Assembly (NCBI RefSeq): GCF_036850765.1
Contig: NC_089490.1
Coordinates: forward strand, 279,944,482 to 280,008,481
DNA length: 64,000 nucleotides
Direction: 5' to 3'
Origin: Saccopteryx bilineata
Lineage: Eukaryota; Chordata; Mammalia; Chiroptera; Emballonuridae
The position numbers and the translations under genes were made by a program. The notes under the pieces are model-generated. The model had not been told where the DNA came from and made no database searches. It saw only the letters and a program-made list of their open reading frames with translations. The stretch's first letter is position 1, and the number at the start of each line of letters is the position of its first letter. Shown in pieces: positions 58,086 through 64,000 of the stretch.

Positions 58086-61000
58086 TTAATCCTTCAGTAT
58101 GTGATTGCAGCACCTAGTTTATTTCCCTGTGTTGAGGGACACTGTTTAAAATCAGTTTCAGACTCACATCTACATGTCGGTTTCCCAAACCACAGTCCCA
58201 GAGTTACAGCAAATACGTGAAGGAGGTGCTCCGCGAGAGTACTTGTTTCACTGTATATCCTGTCAACAGATGCCTCATGTTCAGACCAGTCACTGCCCTT
58301 GACCCAGCTCTAGTCTTCTTTTTCCATATCATTTAATTCTTCTATCCACCTACCTACGAATGTCACCCATCTTCTCTGGGTGATATTGTTCCAATCTCTG
58401 AAGATGCAAACCAGTCCTGACTCCTGGACCCCACCCTGCACCAGAGAACCAAGGCCCCAGATTCAAGCTGTAGGAGATGCTGCATGTCTGATCATGACAA
58501 GTTTAGTGAGCAGCTTCCCTGATGCCCAGATGCTTCAATGTCACCCCTAAACATGATGATATAGAAACCTGACACAGGGAATTTCTAGGATGAAGCATTC
58601 AGGGGCCATGAGAGCAAATTCCTCCAGAATCAGGCAGGTAGTAACGATGATGTGGTAGGCTGGCTGGGGCTGGAGAGGCAGACAATTTGCAAACTACATT
58701 CAAAGGGGTAAGAGCTACTCTGCTCCCATCAGTCCTTACCAAGAAGAATGTAGTTTAATCTTCTACATTTTCCAAAAAAATAAAAAATACATAGTTAGCA
58801 ACTACTTTTTAAAAATTTTTAACATGAATCAAACAAGATATTTATCTATGCTACATTTTTGCTACCTGTGACTCAAAAGATGGCATCTAACCATAAAGGT
58901 TTGATCTATTTAGCCTGTTTTCCCAGCAGAAACAGTGTTCTTATGACCAGAAAACCTGAGTGGCACTTGGACCAAACCAGGTATTGAAAGCTACCTACCT
59001 GCTCTCATCTTGCTTTCAACAGGATTTTGTAGAGTCAGAATGTAACAATGTAACACAGAAACACTCACAGATGACCCAGGCCAGTCAGCCTTGTCGCTAT
59101 GCAGTTGCATCTGCTGCCAACCTTACATATATCTTGAAATAACATTTTAGCTCTCATGTTAATGTTTATTGAGTAAATGCTTTGTTCAGGGCATTGCTTT
59201 AGCTGTCTCAAGGATTTAGAGTAGAAAACAACATTGTCTCAACCCTCAAGGAGCAGATAGATGACTACACAGGGGTATTCAGTAAATAATTATACATAAG
59301 ACTTTTAGTCTTTTGTGTCTGAAATAGAGTTTTTTAAAAGACTGTGCTTAAACTATTTATCTAGATACCTTGTATATTTGCCAAATAATTATAATTTGAA
59401 ATGAAGAATATAAAATATATTTTTATCAGAACCAAATGTGTTTGATCAGAATCAATTAGTAACCAAAATATGAAAAAGGAGTATGGAAATACTCTCCTGG
59501 AGGAAGAAATTAAGAGAATCATCTTTTGTATGAGAGGTTGTCATGGAATCTTTATATGGTATCTTAGCACATGTACTGTAATCTTCATCTCAAAGCATCA
59601 TTAGTCCACAATCCTACAATTTTTGCATCTTTCACGAGGAGGATATAAAAGAAGAAAAGAAATGACTCTTGAACCAAATATTTGAATATGGTGTTTTAAT
59701 CGCAATGGCTATGGGACTAGATGTACTCAAACTCCTTTGAAATTAATTATCTAAGAACCCTCAATGGTGCTCGTCCTATCAATCTTGTTCAGACTTGACC
59801 TCAGAGGACCACCTACAAAGATGTGAAGACAGCTCACACTTCAGAACAACTCCACACCTGGCCCTGGCTGACATTCACTACATGAAGATTAATTAAGAAG
59901 CCCTCTCAGAATATAGATGACTACCTAATGAGAACTGAGGTGACACATACGTTTTTCACTGAGGTCATGAAGCAGATGACAGAGAGGAGCAGATGGTTAA
60001 ATTTAACATGGGCCTGATGAAAATATGAGTGACTGCCTCTCAGTGATCACATGGTCAAGTGTAGAAGGCACCTCCGTCTCACAGAGGGATCCTGGACTCA
60101 AGCTTTGAGCATCAGCGATGCAGCTTAAGCTCTGGGTCCCCAATAATTGCAAACAATAGTGGAGGTCACTGAGATTTAGGACTGAATGGACTGGTCCTGG
60201 AGAGTCCATTAATATCAGCTCTAACGAATGCATTCCAATGTTTAACCTGCAATAAGACAACTACACGAGCTTATAGTCTAAATGAATATACATTCAGCTT
60301 GTTCCTTTCGAGACTCCCTGTCAGGCCTAAGTATAATATAGCTGTTGCAGGTTAGTTGTGTCTTGTGGTTGGTTGTTAAAAGAAAAGTGCTGCCAAAGAA
60401 AGTATATTTACTTGGGTCTCTTCCCCGAAATTTGCTGGAATTAAAGAAAATAATTAATGTAATCACAATAAGAAAAATGGAAAATATTTACAACTCAGAT
60501 TCATCCCAGTGAAACTCAGCTGAGGATAAACAAAGCCAATGTGTTTCCTCCAGAGCTTGAGCAGAAGGCAGGCTTCTCTGGAATCCAGTGAGAGAATCCT
60601 CAGTGTCTCAACCAATGATCTTTTTATGACAATTAAATTAGAGAAACTATCTGAGGATGAAGCCAGAGAGTAAAGAAAGAAAACAGCTACACGCATTTGA
60701 AGAACTGGCATTTGCCAGTAGTACAGGAATAAATCGTCTCAAAATTGTCAGACACCTCTGAGGGGCGCACAGCACGCTGACCCTCTGCCAGGATGATCAG
60801 CTCCCTGGCCTCCAGTCCAAGCGTGCTTCAGACTGCACGCGTGGGGACACGCCTCGTCTGAGCAGTGCACCGCCTCAACGGCCGCCACTGCCCACTTCCA
60901 TGCTCGAGCCCCTCCTGAGCCAGACCTCTATTCCAACAAGAATAATAACCATAATTTCTAGGAAAAGAAAAGATAAAGTAATATAAAATGGAAAAGACCA

Positions 61001-61589
61001 AAGGCAGACGAGGGAAAGAACTCAATAAGCTGCAAAGCCATATACAGAGCGAGATCCCTTTTATGCAAAAATACATGTATACAATAGGCATACAAATAAA
61101 GTGATATTCGGGATGCGGCATCTGAAAATGTAACCAGTAGCTAGCTGAGGTGTGAGCTGGAGGAAGGATGTGAAACTTCTACTCTCTACATGATTCATAT
61201 GGGTACATTTTGATTCTCTTGAAATACTTTTTAAAAAAAGACCTGAATTGATCTGGTCTATGGAGAGAATGACCATCTCTCCAGGGAAGGATTTCAATGT
61301 CGTGTCAAATCTGAACCTTTCTCCAACCCCCCACCCCCCCACCCCCGCCAAACCCTCATCCTCACACACTCAGCAGTTCCCTGCTCCCAGACCTGCCCCC
61401 ACTCCTCCCACCTTCCCCATCTCCCACCCAATTCCACCATGCCCTGAACTGCTCCCTACGTCAACAGCAAGCTCCCCTGTATCTTCCTCCTGACTGTGGT
61501 GCAGACATTAGGGTGCCGCCCCCTCCCTCAACATACACACACACATCTGCCTGTCTCCTGGCATTCACAACTTTGTGTAATCCTCTCCT
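58086..61589. other. Single-copy DNA with small repeat scraps, no gene seen
   Basis: An L2-like scrap is at 59158-59285 (TAATGTTTATTGAGTAAATG ... CCTCAAGGAGCAGATAG). 61325-61350 is C-rich. A possible L1M scrap lies near 61040-61210. Other parts are unrecognised. Confidence 0.5.
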
Positions 61590-62075
61590 CTTGAGCGTGG
61601 GCAGGAGCTATGACTTGCTTCTAATGAATATGGCAAAGTGAAGGGATGTCATATCTGTGATTACACTACACCATACAACACTCTGTCTTGCTAACAGACA
61701 CACCTGAGAGGCTCTCCTGGCAGGCCTGATGGGGTGGGCAGCCACAGTGGGAAAGCCCACATGGCTAGGAACTGCGGGCAACCTCGGGGAACCACAGGTT
61801 GTCTCTAAGAGCTGGGGGCAACCTCCAGCCTCTAACCCACACATAGCCTGGGCCCGCACACCTACAGGTGCAAGGAAATAAATTCTACAAATAGCCTGAG
61901 TGAATGTGGAAACAGAATCTTCCTCCCCAGGTAGCTTTCAGACACAAACCTAGCCCAGCACACGTCTGGGTTGCAGCTAAGTGGATTCTGAGCAGAGAAC
62001 CCAGATAAACAGTGCCTGGATTCAGACCCACAAAAACCGTGAAAAATAAATGTGTGTGGTTTTAGGCCCAAACAA
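61590..62075 (+). mobile_element. MLT1-like LTR (ERVL-MaLR)
   Basis: TTGCTTCTAATGAATATGGC, GGGATGTCATATCTGTGATT, ACTCTGTCTTGCTAACAGAC, GGCTAGGAACTGCGGGCAAC and AAAATAAATGTGTGTGGTTT follow the MLT1 sense order. Confidence 0.8.
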
Positions 62076-62164
62076 ACAATTTCCCTCGGTGTGATCTGAC
62101 CCGTGGCAGTAAACCATGGGTAGGCGAGAGGAGGACTTATCCCTGCTTATCAACACCAGTGTTC

Positions 62165-62580
62165 TCCAAACATTTTTAAAATTTACAGAGGTAAAAATTA
62201 CATTCAGTAAAATTCACCTTTCTTAGGTATAAAGTTTAACAAATTTGAACAAATGCCTACAGGCACATAAGCACCATGACAAAAAAAAATAATACACACA
62301 CACACACACACACACACAATACCTTTATCACCCCAAAGAGTATCCTTCCACCCCTTTGTCATCAGGACCCTCCCTTGACCCCGGCATCCACTGATGTGAT
62401 AGCTTGTCTGCAACTTAGCCTTTTTGTGAATGCCATGTATATTGAATCATATGGTGTGTATCCTCTTAGATCTCTTTTCTTTCACTTAACACAATGCTTT
62501 TGAGATTCATCCAGGCAGTGCATGTATTAGGAAATAGTTCCTTTTTATTTCTGAACTTGCTCACCAGGGTAGCTGTTACA
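62165..62580. mobile_element. Old L1M-type LINE-1 3' fragment with (CA)n
   Basis: AGTAAAATTCACCTTTCTTA, AGGCACATAAGCACCATGAC, TTATCACCCCAAAGAGTATC, TTCTTTCACTTAACACAATG and TTGAGATTCATCCAGGCAGT are the antisense L1ME/L1MC 3' series. Confidence 0.75.
62293..62321. repeat. (CA)n microsatellite
   Basis: About 13 CA units inside the L1M fragment. Confidence 0.95.
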
Positions 62581-63380
62581 GTAAAAAAGGTGAAAACCAA
62601 GCACTGCATCATTGAATTTTGATAATTTGTGACTTCCGAAACAGCGGCCTGCTAAAACCACCCTCCTCTTGACATGCACAAACTTAAGAGTGTTCCTGAA
62701 GAAAATCCCCACATCTCCATTCAGAGGCAGAAAGAACGATGACCCCCTCTCATTTCTGCCTACTTATTCTCATGAAAGTGATCCAACCGGTAAAAACCTC
62801 AAAAAAATCCAAAAGTCAAAATGAAAAGGAGTCTGGAACATGTTTTTCTTACCTTTCCAGCCTTTGTAGCCAAGGGAGATATTTCAAAAAAAGGCTATAA
62901 CTGATGATGAGTGACACCCCACCATACCCCAAACCAGGAACAAAGGACACGTGACTGCCGCAGTACATATAAATGTTAAAAAGTTCCATTATTTTTTTAG
63001 ATAAAAATCTAAATATAAATTTTAATATTTTCGTCCTACTCTCTCTGTTATGGAGATAACATTTTATAAGCAATATTTTAGAATAGCAACAACTTATGAT
63101 TATAAAATCCATAACTTAAAATTTCCCTTGCTCCCTGCAAAGAAGAAAAGCTTCAAAAAAGCCTTGAAGGCCTTCAAACGTCCCCACTGGAGATAACGCT
63201 CATGGTTTCCCTTTCCTTAACCTGCATTTCTACATCTTAAATGAAAGTTAAATGTTTCTAAGAAATTTTTAACTCTAAAATTTTTTAAAAAATATTTTGC
63301 TAATTTTAAGAGTTATGACATTAAATGATAACTCACACATTTTCAGAGAAAATACATTAATATGTTTAAAAATATGTTTT
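62581..63380. other. AT-rich DNA, nothing recognised
   Basis: No gene or named repeat. Confidence 0.5.
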
Positions 63381-63384
63381 AAAA

Positions 63385-64000
63385 AGGTAGGCTTGTTAAC
63401 CCGTGGGGCACATGACAAGGAGTCAGCTCTGACTCCTGGTGACCCTATAAATGAGTGATGTCCTCAATGTCCTGTCCGCAACAGCCCTGCTCAGCTCCTG
63501 TAGACTCGTGCCTGCGGCTCTTTTATATTGTCAGTCCGTCTCATCTGTGGTCTCCCTCTTTCCCCACAGCCTTTTATTTTTCCCAGCATTATCCTATTTT
63601 CCAAAGAACACTTCCCACTGCCCTCTTATGACTTGAGTCAAGTAGGACAGCTATAGCTTTGCTATTTTGCCCTCCACTGATGTTTCAGGCTCTAGGACCA
63701 CTTGTGAGTCTTTCTGGTAGTCTAAGGTGCTTATAGAGCTCTCCTTCAACCATGTTCCATATCTGCCTTCTTCACTGTGCAGCTTTCACCTCTGTCCACA
63801 GCAACGGAGAATAGCGGGGTCTGGATGATATCATATCCACCTTGGTCTCTAATGACACACCTGTGCTCTTGGGGATCTTTCCTATTTTCTTACATTGCTG
63901 CCCTTCTGAGTCTTAGCCATTTCTTGATTTCTTGGCTGAGTCTACATTTGAACTGATAACTAACCCAAGGTAGGTGAAATCTTTGGCAGTTTCAGTGTCT
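63385..64000 (-). mobile_element. RTE-clade LINE, degraded reverse transcriptase 3' part (runs off window)
   Basis: The plus strand reads GACTCCTGGTGACCCTATAA, ACAGCCCTGCTCAGCTCCTG and CTTCACTGTGCAGCTTTCAC, which I know as antisense RTE (BovB/RTE-1-like) text. The minus strand near 64000 encodes ETAKDFTYLG, matching the 'YLG' region after the RTE polymerase core, and further on FSVAVDRGESCTVKKAD, like the conserved 'YGCESWTVKKA' area. Stops and shifts are present. The polymerase core would be to the right of the window. Confidence 0.75.

Noticed and set aside
62293..62321. Regulatory Z-DNA site
   Set aside because: A plain (CA)n microsatellite within an old L1 fragment; nothing else supports a function.

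Overview
This window looks like mammalian intergenic or deep intronic DNA, most likely from a bat. I infer a horseshoe-bat-type (rhinolophoid) bat from memory of two abundant SINE types. One has a tRNA-Ala-like head and a long GC-rich body; the other is a shorter tRNA-derived SINE ending in CT-rich sequence and (AATAA)n. I see no host protein-coding exon, no functional RNA gene and no CRISPR-like structure. Nearly everything that can be read is transposable-element sequence separated by AT-rich single-copy DNA.

Left edge (1-4090): the 5' half of a LINE-1 on the minus strand. It has a ~2.4 kb 5' UTR with a GC-rich CpG array, an uninterrupted ORF1 of 331 codons, a ~325-bp spacer, and an ORF2 that starts cleanly and stays open to the window edge (122 codons). 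This is the only intact coding content in the window.

Middle (4.1-51 kb): scattered SINEs, most with recognisable target-site duplications (TSDs). Ancient mammalian repeats (MER5A-, MER20-, MLT1-, L2-, MIR- and L1M-like) lie among them. There is a 243-bp piggyBac-like non-autonomous element at 12178-12420. One LTR family is present five times (18799-20567, with two members nested inside it; 21644-22241; 35151-35681); three of the five have perfect 5-bp TSDs. An 855-bp LTR of another family (45089-45943) sits inside an old DNA-transposon-like repeat.

Right part (51.5-55 kb): an old LINE-1 ORF2 fragment is split by a SINE and by a 2175-bp terminal-inverted-repeat DNA transposon (52490-54664). 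The transposon carries a decayed minus-strand gene, probably its transposase. It has near-identical ~14-bp terminal inverted repeats and TA flanks, and the LINE-1 resumes on its far side. From 55 to 64 kb there are one more SINE, two MLT1-like LTRs, an old L1 3' fragment with a (CA)n tract, and an RTE-clade LINE running off the right edge.

Best leads: the unnamed DNA transposon at 52490-54664; the three-deep LTR nest; the CTCF-like motif carried by each well-preserved copy of the long SINE, with a 22-bp duplication separating its subfamilies; and the apparently young LINE-1.
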